The notes: generated from the sequence alone by a model not told the origin. A stretch of 64,000 bases of DNA from Burkholderiaceae bacterium (GCA_024235875.1 JACKLP010000008.1:1-64000), one strand, 5' to 3'. Shown: positions 1 through 10,673, counted from the stretch's first letter. Numbers and translations are program-made.

Positions 1-348
1 GCGCGCGGTCGGGCCGTCGATGGTCGAGGCCGCGACGGCGTCGCACTCGGGCACCGCTGCCGAGTAGAAGGCGCACGGCGTGTAGACCATGTCGACGACC
101 CCGTCGCGCACGGCGGTGGCCTGCTGCATCATTGGAATCGCCTCGGGGCCGCCGCGTACCTGGATCTGGAAGACCCCCTTGCCGGCCGCATTCGCCTTCT
201 TGACGAACTCGAGAAAGCTCTTGCTATAGATCAGGGTGGCCGGGAACACGTGCGTGGCCGAGATCTTGTCTTCGGCATGGGCGCTGGTGCCGATCGTCAG
301 CATGCCGATCACAGCGGTCGCCAGAAGCGACTTGAGCTTGATTTTCAT
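1..348 (-). CDS. TRAP transporter solute-binding protein, DctP-like (3' end beyond window)
   Basis: Periplasmic binding protein of a TRAP-type uptake system for organic acids; only the first 116 codons lie in the window. The N-terminus MKIKLKSLLATAVIG is a Sec signal peptide, probably cleaved after the alanines of SAHA (about residue 24). The mature part begins EDKISATHVFPA and continues with a GGPEAIPMMQQATAVRDGVVDMV stretch, typical of DctP proteins, where the ligand path and 'AV..G..DM' helix occur. The ATG follows a GGGGA stretch on the minus strand. It lies 120 bp downstream of the ring-hydroxylating oxygenase beta gene on the same strand, so it may import the aromatic acid that enzyme oxidises; that link is inference. 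Membrane subunits would lie to the left of the window. Confidence 0.8.
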   Translation of the reverse strand, partial: MKIKLKSLLATAVIGMLTIGTSAHAEDKISATHVFPATLIYSKSFLEFVKKANAAGKGVFQIQVRGGPEAIPMMQQATAVRDGVVDMVYTPCAFYSAAVPECDAVAASTIDGPTAR

Positions 349-468
349 CCGATTTTCCCCTGGTGTTCGATGGTCGGGCCGCGGCCCGGTGCGGTCGGGC
401 CATTATCCACAAAAAAGCCGTGCCGCGGTGCCGGTCTCGGGCGTCGGCACCTACGCTTGCGATGCGCG

Positions 469-1044
469 CTAGGGGAATAGCTGGATCATCGGTAGCGCGG
501 CACCCGCGCTGAGCAGGTCCACGCGCTTGAGCCGGATGCGCGGCGATGCCAGCGGGCCGACCAGGTGATGCCAGGCGACACCGGCCAACGAAAGTTCCTG
601 CTCGCCGCGGGCCTCGGCATAGACGAAGGGCGTGCGCAGGATCCAGGCTTCGGCCTCGACACCGACCAGGCGCGAAGGCTGCAGCACGTGGATTGCCCGG
701 CTGGCCGGATGCTGCGAATGGGCATGAGGATGGGCCAGCCGCTGCGCGCGCAGGCGCAGCAGCAGCTTGTCCTCGTAGGCGAGCGATGCCTCGCCGCCGG
801 GACTTCGCTGGTCGGTGCCGGACGGGACCCAATAGTGGCCGTCGTCGGTGAACAGCGCGATCCATTCGTCGTAGCGGGCCTCGTCGATGAGCCGCGTTTC
901 CCACGCGACGAAGGCCGCCAGCTCGATCTCGATCTCGCGGCCTTCGCGCGACATCGCCCAGCCGGTCGCGAGCTCGGGCGACACGCTGGCGTCGGCACCG
1001 GCCGGGTCGGACGACGGGGCGCTCGGTTCGGTGGCGGTGCTCAT
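469..1044 (-). CDS. Aromatic-ring-hydroxylating dioxygenase beta subunit (SnoaL-like fold)
   Basis: Small, structural beta subunit of a Rieske non-haem-iron ring-hydroxylating oxygenase, 191 aa, near the usual 160-190 aa. Visible family features are the N-terminal helix with EIEIELAAFVAWETRLIDEARYDEW, the LFTDDGHYWVP strand, the LRLRAQRLAHPHAHSQHPASR segment and a C-terminal RIRLKRVDLLSAG strand. Its ATG overlaps the TGA of the alpha gene in an ATGA (1041-1044), so the two are translationally coupled. The first 25 residues are Ser/Ala/Asp-rich and probably disordered. The substrate cannot be read from this subunit. Confidence 0.88.
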   Translation of the reverse strand: MSTATEPSAPSSDPAGADASVSPELATGWAMSREGREIEIELAAFVAWETRLIDEARYDEWIALFTDDGHYWVPSGTDQRSPGGEASLAYEDKLLLRLRAQRLAHPHAHSQHPASRAIHVLQPSRLVGVEAEAWILRTPFVYAEARGEQELSLAGVAWHHLVGPLASPRIRLKRVDLLSAGAALPMIQLFP

Positions 1045-2363
1045 CGGGCGTCTCCGTTGGCCGGGGCGTTCATGAATCGTACCCAGGCACGGAACTGGTT
1101 GCGCATCAGCGCCTCGTTCGTGCCGTTGACGACGCGGTCGTCGTCGGGCGATTCGGCGTCGCGCAGGTCGCGGTTCAGGTCGATCCAGTCGTTGCCCTCG
1201 GCCGCCAGCGCGCGCTGGATGCTCTCGAAGAGATGCACGTCGTCATGCGCGATCGCCGACATCGGCGAGAAGACCAGCCGGTTGTAGGTCAGTCCGCGCT
1301 CGGCCAGTACCTCGGGCGCGCCAACGGCGCGAAACGCCCAGGACTCGACGATCGTGCGGTCCACGGCGAGCGGGCGAAGGACCCGGATCGCCAGTGGCGA
1401 GCTCTTGACCGAGACGCTGGGGTAGAGGACCGAGTTCTGCGAGCGGAAACCGAGGATCTCGGCTGCGCGTTCCTCGCCCCAGGCGTCGTTCATCGCCTTC
1501 TCGTAGTCGGACAGGCCGCCATAGCTGGTGTGAATGTTGAAGTTCACGCCAAGGAAGCTATGGCCATTGGGCATCGTGCGAGCGCCCATGCCGTCGAAGA
1601 AGTCGTAGCCCGACGCGAACGGCAGTATCTGCTCGATCGCCATCGGCTTGACGGCATCGGCTGGCTGATCGCGCCACACGTGGCGCGCAGCCGCGATCAC
1701 GGACTCGTGTGCAGCCGGCGGATGGACGCTGTCGTTGATGTTCTCGATGTAGGTCTTCCAGTTCGCGTGCACGAGATTGCGCTGCGGCCGTCCGACCACC
1801 TCCAGGCGGCCGAGCGGCGAGCGATCGGCCATGTTGTCGAGTGCTGCGAGTGCCGGGCCGAAGTAGTCGGTGAAGCCGATTCCCTCGGGCGCGAGCCGAA
1901 CGAACACGAAGCCGCGATGCACCGCCATCGCGCCGACACGGGCGAGCCCGTCGGCGGCGGGACTTCGAGCCAGTGGCGTGCCCTCGTAGCCTTGCTTGAT
2001 CGGCTGGCCGATCAGCCGCCCGTCGAGTCGGTAGGTCCACGCGTGGTAGGGGCAACGCAGCATGCGGCCGACATGGCCGCTTCGATCGTCGAGCATGCGC
2101 ACGCCTTTGTGGGCGCAGCGATTCATCAGGACGCGAAGGCCGGCATCGCCGTCTTCGCTGCCATCTCGCAACAGGATCAGTCCGACATCGCCGAGCTCGA
2201 CGGTGACGTAGTCGCCGGCCGACGGTACCTGGCTATCATGGCCGACATAGATCCAGGCATTGCGGAACAGGCGCGCGCGCTCCTGCTCGAAGACGCGGGC
2301 GGAAACGTAGACATCGCGATGGACGCGGCCTTCGCGAACCAGCTGGTCGGGCTCGGTGGTCAT
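1041..2363 (-). CDS. Rieske (2Fe-2S) aromatic-ring-hydroxylating dioxygenase alpha subunit
   Basis: Catalytic large subunit, 440 aa from the ATG at 2361-2363; this start places the family's N-terminal helix (LVREGRVHRDVYVSARVFEQE) at residues 8-27. An upstream in-frame ATG at 2561 would add an unconserved Arg/Ser-rich tail, so I reject it. The Rieske cluster ligands are C83, H85 (CAHKG) and C104, H107 (CPYH). The mononuclear iron site is D211/H214/H219 in NDSVHPPAAHE, and the third carboxylate is probably in SAIAHDDVHLFE. It adds dioxygen to an aromatic acid using electrons from a reductase not encoded here. There is a 4-bp overlap with the beta gene and a TRAP binding protein downstream. Shine-Dalgarno match is poor. 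Salicylate-, anthranilate- or terephthalate-type substrates are all possible. Confidence 0.9.
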   Translation of the reverse strand: MTTEPDQLVREGRVHRDVYVSARVFEQERARLFRNAWIYVGHDSQVPSAGDYVTVELGDVGLILLRDGSEDGDAGLRVLMNRCAHKGVRMLDDRSGHVGRMLRCPYHAWTYRLDGRLIGQPIKQGYEGTPLARSPAADGLARVGAMAVHRGFVFVRLAPEGIGFTDYFGPALAALDNMADRSPLGRLEVVGRPQRNLVHANWKTYIENINDSVHPPAAHESVIAAARHVWRDQPADAVKPMAIEQILPFASGYDFFDGMGARTMPNGHSFLGVNFNIHTSYGGLSDYEKAMNDAWGEERAAEILGFRSQNSVLYPSVSVKSSPLAIRVLRPLAVDRTIVESWAFRAVGAPEVLAERGLTYNRLVFSPMSAIAHDDVHLFESIQRALAAEGNDWIDLNRDLRDAESPDDDRVVNGTNEALMRNQFRAWVRFMNAPANGDAR

Positions 2364-2463
2364 GTCGGCAGGAGGTGGAGACGATGGTCCCAGAATGTAC
2401 GATCGCGCGGATTCCGCGGCAAGGCGGGCGAGCCGTGATCGGTGCGCGAAGCGACCCGTTCGT

Positions 2464-4290
2464 TCAGCGGCCCGTCGAGTCCCTGGCCTCGAGCGTCTCC
2501 CAGCGCTCGAGCAACTCGAGCAGCTCGGTCTCGATTCCGGCGTGTCGTTCCTGGTCGCCACGGATCACGGCGGGTTCGGCGCGGAAGTAATCGGGCTCGT
2601 TCATGCGGGCCTCGAGCGCGGCCTGTTCGGCCTCGAGCTCCGCGATTCTCGACGGCAGTGCATCGAGTTCCCGCTGCTCGCGGTAACTGAGCTTCTGGCG
2701 CTTCGGCAACGGGTACGGCGTCCTGGCCGGCGTGGCGGGTTCAGGGCGGGACGTCTCGTGCGGCGTCGGCTGCGGTCGCTGGCGGATCCAGTCCTCGTAG
2801 CCGCCGGCATATTCGCGCCATTGCGCGTTGCCGTCGAAGGCGATCGTCTGCGTCACGACATTGTCGAGGAAGGCGCGATCGTGGCTGACCAGCAGCAAGG
2901 TGCCCGGGTAGTCCTGCAGGGTCGACTCGAGCAACTCGAGCGAATCGATGTCGAGATCGTTCGTGGGTTCGTCGAGCACCAACAGGTTGGCCGGTTGCGC
3001 GAACAGCCGGGCGAGCAATAGCCGATTGCGCTCGCCACCCGAGAGCGCCTTGACCGGGGATCCGGCCCGCCGCGGAGAGAACAGGAAGTCGGCCAGGTAG
3101 CTCATGACGTGGCGTCGTTGCCCGCCGATCTCGATCCACTCCGATCCGGGACTGATGGTCTCGGCGACGCTGCGTTCGGGATCGAGTTGCGCGCGCATCT
3201 GGTCGAAATAGGCGACCGAGAGATTGGTGCCCAGGATCACCTTGCCCTCGTCGGGCGCGAGACGGCCCAGGATCAGCCCCAGCAGGGTGGTCTTGCCGGC
3301 GCCGTTGGGCCCCACGATGCCCACCCGATCGCCGCGTTGGATGATCGTCGACAGCCCGCGGATCACCCATTTCGGCGCGCCGCCGGCCGGATCGGGGAAA
3401 CACTTGCCCGCGTCGACCAGCTCGGCCACCCGCTTGCCGGAGCGCTCGCCGGCGTCGATCGCCAGCTTGACGCTGCCCATGCGCTCGCGTCGCGCCGCTC
3501 GCTCGTTTCGCAAGGCCTCGAGTCGGCGGACCCGCCCCTGGTTGCGGGTTCGTCGGGCTTCGACGCCCTTGCGAATCCAGGCTTCCTCCTGCGCCCAGAA
3601 GCGATCGAACTTGCGCGCCAGCGTCTGCTCTTCGGCGAGTTGCGCCGCGCGCTGGCGCTCGTAGTCGGCGAAGTTGCCCGGAAAGCTGCGCAACAGGCCC
3701 CGATCGAGTTCGACGATGCGGGTCGCGACCCGGTCCAGGAAGCGCCGGTCATGGGTGACGACCACCAGTGTCGGCCCACGCAACAGCAACTGCTCGAGGT
3801 CCGTGATCGCGTCGATGTCGAGATGATTGGTCGGCTCGTCGAGCAGCAGCAGGTCCGGCTCGCAGGCCAGCGCGAGCGCGAGCGCCGCGCGCTTGCGCTC
3901 GCCACCGGAGAGCGTCGCCAGGGACGCCTCGAGCGGCACGCCGAGCCGGTCGGCATACTCGTCGATGCGTGCGAGCCGGCGCCATCGATCGCGCTCGTCG
4001 GCGATCGAAGACAGCTCGGCCGCGATGCTCAGGCTCTCGCGCACCGTGGCAGCGTCCGGCAGGACGGGTTCCTGCTCGACGAGTACGGTGCGTATGGCGT
4101 CGGCGCGGACGATCTCGCCGTCGTCGAGGCCGCGTCTGCCGTCGAGGATGGCCAGAAGCGTCGACTTGCCGGTCCCGTTGCGACCGATCAGGCCGACGCG
4201 CTCGCGCGCCTCGATCGACAGCCAGGCATGGTCGAGCAATGGCTGATCGCCGTAGGCGAGCTCGGCATCCTGTAGCGAGACGATGGCCAT
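2464..4290 (-). CDS. uup: ABC-F family ATPase Uup
   Basis: Soluble ABC-F protein of 608 aa with two nucleotide-binding domains and no membrane segments. Domain 1 has Walker A GRNGTGKST (residues 36-44), signature LSGGERKR and Walker B LLLLDEPTNHLDID; domain 2 has GPNGAGKTT, LSGGERNR and LLVLDEPTNDLDID. A charged C-terminal coiled coil (KLSYREQRELDALPSRIAEL onward, about the last 75 residues) is the Uup-type DNA-binding tail and separates it from EttA or YheS. Members act on ribosomes or on branched DNA; Uup loss affects transposon excision and ribosome assembly. The ATG at 4288-4290 begins MAIVSLQDAELAYGD as in the family. It starts 5 bp after the cupin stop, so it is probably the third gene of a three-gene transcript. 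Confidence 0.92.
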   Translation of the reverse strand: MAIVSLQDAELAYGDQPLLDHAWLSIEARERVGLIGRNGTGKSTLLAILDGRRGLDDGEIVRADAIRTVLVEQEPVLPDAATVRESLSIAAELSSIADERDRWRRLARIDEYADRLGVPLEASLATLSGGERKRAALALALACEPDLLLLDEPTNHLDIDAITDLEQLLLRGPTLVVVTHDRRFLDRVATRIVELDRGLLRSFPGNFADYERQRAAQLAEEQTLARKFDRFWAQEEAWIRKGVEARRTRNQGRVRRLEALRNERAARRERMGSVKLAIDAGERSGKRVAELVDAGKCFPDPAGGAPKWVIRGLSTIIQRGDRVGIVGPNGAGKTTLLGLILGRLAPDEGKVILGTNLSVAYFDQMRAQLDPERSVAETISPGSEWIEIGGQRRHVMSYLADFLFSPRRAGSPVKALSGGERNRLLLARLFAQPANLLVLDEPTNDLDIDSLELLESTLQDYPGTLLLVSHDRAFLDNVVTQTIAFDGNAQWREYAGGYEDWIRQRPQPTPHETSRPEPATPARTPYPLPKRQKLSYREQRELDALPSRIAELEAEQAALEARMNEPDYFRAEPAVIRGDQERHAGIETELLELLERWETLEARDSTGR

Positions 4291-4295
4291 CCGGG

Positions 4296-4601
4296 TCAGC
4301 GGTACTCGATCTCGACGAAGATGAACTCGAAGTCGTTCGAGTTGATCACGTTGTGCTCCGCACCGGCCCCACGGTGATAGGACTGTCCGCAGACCAGCTC
4401 GCTGCGCACGACGCCACCGGATGATTCGATGCTCAAGGTGCCGGTCGTCATCGGCACGACGGTGTAGTCCATGCCGTGCCGATGCCAACCGGTCTCGCCG
4501 CCAGGCGGGAAGCGCCATTGCGTGACGACGGTGCGTGCGTTGTCGATCTGGACCGTGGGGACGGCCTGGGGGCGGGGCTTGCTTTCGGCTGGGTCGGTCA
4601 T
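4296..4601 (-). CDS. Small single-domain cupin protein
   Basis: 101-aa protein forming one cupin barrel. Motif 1 is GWHRHGMDYTVVP (H40, H42 as likely metal ligands) and motif 2 includes AEHNVINSND (H83). The conserved glutamate of motif 1 is not at its usual position, so metal affinity may be altered. The ATG is preceded by CACGGAG at good spacing and overlaps the upstream hydrolase stop in an ATGA (4598-4601); uup begins 5 bp after its stop. Such cupins bind small organic acids or act as isomerases and dioxygenases. The substrate is unknown, and pairing with the upstream hydrolase is inferred only from coupling. Confidence 0.8.
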   Translation of the reverse strand: MTDPAESKPRPQAVPTVQIDNARTVVTQWRFPPGGETGWHRHGMDYTVVPMTTGTLSIESSGGVVRSELVCGQSYHRGAGAEHNVINSNDFEFIFVEIEYR

Positions 4602-5677
4602 CGAGTCGCTCCGTGTGCGTTTGCCGGGGTTGTCGACCGGGCTCGTGGGCGCTGGGGCTCGCTCGCGTGCGCATCGGGCTTCGAGCGTTCGCGCGCGTCC
4701 AGCCAGTCGACCAGTCCGTCGGCATTGAGCTCGATGTCGGCGCCGATCAGCGCCAGGATCCGCGCGTCGTCGAGCGTCACGCCGTGCGCCCTGGCTGCGC
4801 CAAGCAGCAGCGCACGCAGTTCCGCGGCGATTCCGGATCGTCGGGCGTCGCCGGCGTCGGCATGCGACAGGGCGATCTGCGCGTAGCGCTCGATCAGGGC
4901 CTGCTGGTCGGCACCCAGGCGGGCGACATCGCCGCGTTTCGAGTAGTGCGTCAGGTAGACCGCCTCGGGCGCCAGCGCCAACAGGCGCGCGAGTGATCGC
5001 TGCAGCGCATCGGGGTCGAACTGGACCGGCGTGGAGGAGGGAAAGACGAATGGCCGGCCGGCCACGTCGAGCTCGCGATAGGACACCCCGAAGGTATCGC
5101 CGGCGAATAGATGGCCGGTCGCGCTGTCGCGGATCGTGACATGGTGCCGGGCGTGTCCGGGGGTATCGAGGAACTCGAGGGTCCGTCCGGCCACTGTCAC
5201 GCTCGCGCCGTCCCCGGTCTCGAGCACGCGTTGGGGGTCGATCGGCACGATCTCTCCGTACAAGGCCTCGGCGGCCTCGCGACCGTAGACGGCGCAGGTG
5301 GCTTGCCACAGCCGGGTCGGATCGATCATGTGGCGCGCCCCGCGTGGATGAACCGTCAGGCGCGCCTCGGGCAGCGCGCGCATCAGCGCGCCGGCGCCGC
5401 CGGCATGATCCAGGTGGACATGGGTCAGTACGACGAAGTCGACGCACCCGGGCGCGACGCCCAAGGCGTCGAGGGCGGCCAGTACCCGGGGCACCGAGTG
5501 CGAGGTGCCGGTGTCGACGATTGCCGCGCGCCCGGCCTCGACGATCAGGTGGATCGCGTCGAATCCCGGCCGAACATAGCCGGAATCGACGGCAAACACG
5601 CCATGACCACAATGCTCGATTCGGGCAGCCCGCCGGGCTGCGTCCATTTGCTGCCGGGATGTCGCTGCGTTCGTCAT
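4598..5677 (-). CDS. Metallo-beta-lactamase-fold hydrolase (glyoxalase II-like)
   Basis: 359-aa zinc hydrolase from the ATG at 5675-5677, preceded by GGAGG 5 nt upstream. The metal motif THVHLDHAGG (HxHxDH) is intact, followed by DTPGHARHH (third His), LFAGDTFG (bridging Asp) and LTHYSKRGD (last His). These match the hydroxyacylglutathione hydrolase/ribonuclease-Z-like superfamily. Residues about 245-330 form a helical C-terminal extension, and the tail is Arg/Pro/Ala-rich and likely disordered. It is the first gene of the coupled set with the cupin (4-bp overlap) and uup. Substrate unknown; thioester or lactone hydrolysis is the family norm. Confidence 0.85.
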   Translation of the reverse strand: MTNAATSRQQMDAARRAARIEHCGHGVFAVDSGYVRPGFDAIHLIVEAGRAAIVDTGTSHSVPRVLAALDALGVAPGCVDFVVLTHVHLDHAGGAGALMRALPEARLTVHPRGARHMIDPTRLWQATCAVYGREAAEALYGEIVPIDPQRVLETGDGASVTVAGRTLEFLDTPGHARHHVTIRDSATGHLFAGDTFGVSYRELDVAGRPFVFPSSTPVQFDPDALQRSLARLLALAPEAVYLTHYSKRGDVARLGADQQALIERYAQIALSHADAGDARRSGIAAELRALLLGAARAHGVTLDDARILALIGADIELNADGLVDWLDARERSKPDAHASEPQRPRARSTTPANAHGATR

Positions 5678-5728
5678 CCTTGCCTCCGACGGCCGAGTAT
5701 GCCCGAAGCGAGGCAGCGCGGCCGGCGG

Positions 5729-5770
5729 CGGCCCCGCGCCCGGCCGGCTGTCGACTACCGGGCGGGGCCG
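5729..5770 (-). terminator. GC-rich hairpin downstream of the RNA helicase gene
   Basis: CGGCCCCGC and CCGG at 5729-5743 pair with CCGGGCGGGGCCG at 5758-5770 around a short loop, with a 2-nt bulge. It lies in the 121-bp gap between the rhlE stop and the hydrolase start. No U-run follows, so this is a possible attenuator or 3'-end stabiliser rather than a clear intrinsic terminator. Confidence 0.35.
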
Positions 5771-5798
5771 TGACTTCGGCTCGTGTCTCGGCCGCCTG

Positions 5799-7301
<1,503 letters not shown>

Positions 7302-7638
7302 GTAGAAATACTCCAGCCACGGTCCGCCGCCCCTGGGGCGACACCAATCGAGACTGTGAGATCGATGGAAAGAGGCCGGTTTGCGCCGCGCCGAACGACT
7401 CGGCTGCCAGGCGAATTCAGGCCGGACCCCTGGTCCCGAGGCTTTGTTGCGTCGGGGCCGAGGCGTTGCGGACAGGAAGGATTGGTTGCGTCTGGTCCGC
7501 AGTGCGCCGACTGTACCACAGCTGGCAGGGCTGCCACCGGTGCGCGGGCAGCCATCCGGCGCCTGGTCGCTGGTGGCCGACATCCGGTGCATCGCCCGCG
7601 CTACACTGGGCTCACACACCGCGATCCGGGAGTCGGAC
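7302..7638. other. Divergent intergenic region between rhlE and the M20 peptidase gene
   Basis: 337 bp between two divergent genes. I see no conserved small ORF or RNA. A TACACT hexamer at 7602-7607, 32 bp before the peptidase ATG, could be a -10 box, but no good -35 accompanies it. The rhlE side holds no clear promoter close to its TTG start, so its leader may exceed 100 nt. Confidence 0.4.
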
Positions 7639-9075
7639 ATGGATCTGGCCGAATTGAAGCGTTTCGTCGGCGGGCGATGGGATGAGGCGATCGTGCCGAG
7701 CCTGGTCGACTACATCCGGGTGCCGGCAAAGTCTCCCGCCTTCGATGCGAACTGGGCCGCGCACGGACACCTGGCCCGGGTGGTTCAAGATGCCCGGCAC
7801 TGGTCGGCGGGCTGTGCCATCGACGGACTGCAGGTCGAGATCTTGTCGATCGACGGGCTCACCCCGTGCATCTACTTCGATGCGCCGGCCACCGGCGGCC
7901 TGGGTAGCGCGCGTACCGTGATGTTCTATGGCCATCTCGACAAACAGCCCGAGATGACGGGCTGGCGCGACGGCTTCGGGCCATGGACCCCGGTCATCGA
8001 GGACGGTCGGCTCTACGGCCGCGGTGGAGCCGACGATGGCTACGCACTCTATGCGGCGCTGACGGTGATCGAGGCGCTCGATCGCCAGGGCGTGGCGCGA
8101 CCGCGCTGCGTCGGGATCGTCGAGACCAGCGAGGAAAGCGGCAGTCCCGACCTGCGGGCCTATCTTCGTGCGCTGGCGCCCCGCCTCGGCGACGTGGCTC
8201 TGGTCGCGGGCCTCGACTCGGGCTGCGGCAACTATGACCAGCTTTGGGTCACGACCTCGCTGCGCGGGCTCGTGAGCGGCGTCCTGACCGTCGAAATCCT
8301 CGAGGAGGGCGTCCACTCGGGCGCCGCCAGCGGAATCGTTCCGTCGTCGTTTCGGATCGCGCGGCAGTTGCTCAACCGGATCGATGATCCGGCCACCGGT
8401 CGCGTCCTGCTAGATGCCCTGCACGCGTCGATTCCCGAGGAGCGGCGGACACAGGCGGTGCAGGCTGGCGCGATCCTGGGCGACACGGTCTGGCAACAGT
8501 TTCCCTGGGTCGGGTGCTCCCACGGTCCGGAGCCCGGTGCGCACGCCATGCCCACCACCACCGACCGGGTCGAAGCGATCATCGCGCGGACCTGGCAGCC
8601 GGCGCTATCGGTCACCGGTGCCGCGGGCCTGCCGTCGATCGACGAGGCCGGCAACGTCCTGCGACCGCGCACCAGCCTGAAGCTGAGCCTGCGCCTGCCG
8701 CCGACGATCGACGGTGCGCAGGCAGCGGCGGCGGTGCGGCGCGCGCTGGTTCAGGATCCGCCCTACGGCGCGCGCGTGAGCGTCTCGATGGGGGGCGCAT
8801 CGGGTTGGAATGCGCCGCCCACGGCGCCCTGGCTGAAGGCGGCGGCCGACGAGGCCTCGCGCGCGTCCTGGGGGCGCGACGCGGGCTGGATCGGCGAGGG
8901 CGGCACGATCCCGTTCATGGGCATGCTGGGCGATTTTTTCCCGCAGGCGCAGTTCCTGATCACCGGCGTGCTGGGGCCCCGCTCGAACGCCCATGGTCCA
9001 AACGAGTTCTTGCACATCGACTATGCCAAGCGCCTCACTGGCGCGGTGGCCCAGGTGGTCGCGGCGGTTCGCTAG
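7639..9075 (+). CDS. M20/M28-type metallopeptidase (dipeptidase-like)
   Basis: 478-aa cytoplasmic zinc peptidase from the ATG at 7639; the in-frame region upstream is not conserved-looking. Metal and catalytic motifs in order: FYGHLDKQP (His ligand, catalytic Asp), [10 protein letters not shown] (bridging Asp), ETSEESGS (catalytic and ligand Glu), GLDSGCG (Asp) and SNAHGPNEF (C-terminal His). The insert [16 protein letters not shown] is the dimerisation domain with its substrate-binding His. The length fits the M20 family of about 450-480 aa. Substrate specificity (dipeptides or N-acyl amino acids) cannot be assigned. Monocistronic in appearance, divergent from rhlE. Confidence 0.88.
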   Translation: MDLAELKRFVGGRWDEAIVPSLVDYIRVPAKSPAFDANWAAHGHLARVVQDARHWSAGCAIDGLQVEILSIDGLTPCIYFDAPATGGLGSARTVMFYGHLDKQPEMTGWRDGFGPWTPVIEDGRLYGRGGADDGYALYAALTVIEALDRQGVARPRCVGIVETSEESGSPDLRAYLRALAPRLGDVALVAGLDSGCGNYDQLWVTTSLRGLVSGVLTVEILEEGVHSGAASGIVPSSFRIARQLLNRIDDPATGRVLLDALHASIPEERRTQAVQAGAILGDTVWQQFPWVGCSHGPEPGAHAMPTTTDRVEAIIARTWQPALSVTGAAGLPSIDEAGNVLRPRTSLKLSLRLPPTIDGAQAAAAVRRALVQDPPYGARVSVSMGGASGWNAPPTAPWLKAAADEASRASWGRDAGWIGEGGTIPFMGMLGDFFPQAQFLITGVLGPRSNAHGPNEFLHIDYAKRLTGAVAQVVAAVR

Positions 9076-9253
9076 CACGGCGCGGTTCCTCGACATACCC
9101 GCTGCGGCGCGATCGGCGGCGGCTGCGCGTTCATCGGCGGTCGATGGGTCCGAACCGGCGCCCGGGGAGCCTTGACGTCGATCAATCCGCCGGCCTGCGG
9201 ATGCGCGAACATGAATCGTTCGAATGATGAAAGCGACGAAGGGAGCAGATCAG

Positions 9254-10537
9254 ATGCAAGTGGAGCCGCCGATGGATGCCGAGCGCGAAACCCCGGAAGG
9301 ATCGGTCGAGAGCGCGGGATCCGGCCCGATTCGGCAGGGCTCGGCGCCTGGCGCAGTTCGTTCGGGCTCGAAGGCGCGCAAGCCCCGGGCCGGGGCCGCG
9401 CCCGCTAAGCGTGCCGCTGGCAAGCGCCACGCTCGGAAGGCCGACGACCCGCTTGCGGATCCGACCGAGCGCATCGGCAAGGCCGAACCGGCTGGCGAGC
9501 GTGCCATTGCGATGGAGACCGCCGACCACGCGACGGCCGGCGCGATCCTCACCCAGGCCGAGGCACTCGCAGACGTTGCGTCGCGGGTGGCGGTCGACGG
9601 CGCCGATGCGGTTCGGACCGCCATCGACACCATGCTGGGCAGCGCTTCCACCGACGAACTCGAATTGATTCGCCGCGCCCTTCAGACCCGGCTCGGACGC
9701 GACAGCGAGGTGCATCCCGACGAGATGCTTGCCGCCGACTGGCGACTGGGCAAGTACCCGTACCGCAACAAGATGTCGCGGCGGCGCTATGAGGCGCAGA
9801 AGTATCAACTGCAGGTCGAGCTGCTCAAGCTGCAGGCCTGGGTCAAGGAAACCGGGCAGCGGATCGTGATCCTGTTCGAGGGCCGCGATGCGGCGGGCAA
9901 GGGCGGGACGATCAAGCGCTTCATGGAACACCTGAATCCGCGCGGCGCGCGAGTCGTGGCACTCGAGAAGCCGACCGCCGACGAGCGCGGACAGTGGTAT
10001 TTCCAGCGCTATGTCCAGCACCTGCCCACGGCCGGAGAGATCGTGCTCTTCGATCGATCCTGGTACAACCGCGCGGGCGTCGAGCGGGTCATGGGCTTTT
10101 GCAGCGACGACGAATACATGGAGTTCATGCGCCAGTGCCCGGAATTCGAACGGCATCTGGCCCACAGCCAGGTGCGCCTGTTCAAGTTCTGGTTCTCGGT
10201 GAGCCAGCACGAGCAGCGGCGCCGCTTCAAGGACCGCAAGACCCACCCGCTCAAGCAATGGAAGCTCAGTCCGGTGGATCTCGCGTCGCTCGACAAGTGG
10301 GACGACTACACCAAGGCCAAGGAGGCGATGTTCTTCCATACCGACACCACCGACTGCCCCTGGACCGTCATCAAGTCCGACTGCAAGAAGCGGGCTCGCC
10401 TGAACACGATGCGCTATCTGCTCCACAAGGTGAACTACGCCGGCAAGGACGTGGCCCGGATCGGACCGATCGACCCGCTGATCGTCGGGCGCGCCAACGT
10501 GGTGTTCGAAGCCGGCGAGAACGAAAGCGCGAGTTGA
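9254..10537 (+). CDS. ppk2: Polyphosphate kinase 2, class I, with a basic N-terminal extension
   Basis: 427 aa. The catalytic P-loop domain spans residues 165-425: Walker A GRDAAGKGG (210-218), lid residues around LEKPTADERGQW, and the PPK2 Walker B-like FDRSWYNRAGVE (266-277). It transfers phosphate between polyphosphate and nucleoside diphosphates. Class I (single-domain) members mostly make ATP or GTP. The start at 9254 is favoured by AAGGGAG 9 nt upstream; ATGs at 9224 and 9227 lack this. About 150 residues precede the domain, with a Lys/Ala/Arg-rich stretch at 37-62 resembling histone-like tails and then a predicted helical segment. No neighbouring ppk1 or ppx. Confidence 0.92.
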   Translation: MQVEPPMDAERETPEGSVESAGSGPIRQGSAPGAVRSGSKARKPRAGAAPAKRAAGKRHARKADDPLADPTERIGKAEPAGERAIAMETADHATAGAILTQAEALADVASRVAVDGADAVRTAIDTMLGSASTDELELIRRALQTRLGRDSEVHPDEMLAADWRLGKYPYRNKMSRRRYEAQKYQLQVELLKLQAWVKETGQRIVILFEGRDAAGKGGTIKRFMEHLNPRGARVVALEKPTADERGQWYFQRYVQHLPTAGEIVLFDRSWYNRAGVERVMGFCSDDEYMEFMRQCPEFERHLAHSQVRLFKFWFSVSQHEQRRRFKDRKTHPLKQWKLSPVDLASLDKWDDYTKAKEAMFFHTDTTDCPWTVIKSDCKKRARLNTMRYLLHKVNYAGKDVARIGPIDPLIVGRANVVFEAGENESAS

Positions 10538-10566
10538 GCCCACCCTGCCGGGGGGCTCGACGGGCA

Positions 10567-10604
10567 GGGCGAGCGCCAACGGACCATTGGTCGGCGCTTC
10601 GCCC
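10567..10604 (+). terminator. Hairpin downstream of ppk2
   Basis: An imperfect stem pairs GGGCGAGCGCC (10567-10577) with GGCGCTTCGCCC (10593-10604), with GACCA/TGGTC continuing near the tip. It begins 30 bp after the ppk2 stop. There is no T-run, so it may be a weak or Rho-assisted terminator. Confidence 0.35.
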
Positions 10605-10664
10605 GCGTTCCGGAACGTCGCCGTACATTCTGCGCAACAATTGGGCATCGGCGCACCGGGCTGG

Positions 10665-10673
10665 TGCTAGCAT
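10665..10673 (+). promoter_or_regulatory. Possible extended -10 promoter for the 2-oxoacid oxidoreductase operon
   Basis: TGCTAGCAT at 10665-10673 matches an extended -10 (TGnTAnnnT) about 100 bp before the TTG start of the first gene. No convincing -35 is present, as expected of extended -10 promoters. Confidence 0.3.

Noticed and set aside
1233..2438. A 401-residue plus-strand frame
   Set aside because: Antisense to the Rieske alpha subunit, which carries intact catalytic motifs.
3109..4275. A 388-residue plus-strand frame
   Set aside because: Antisense to uup, which shows both complete ATPase domains.
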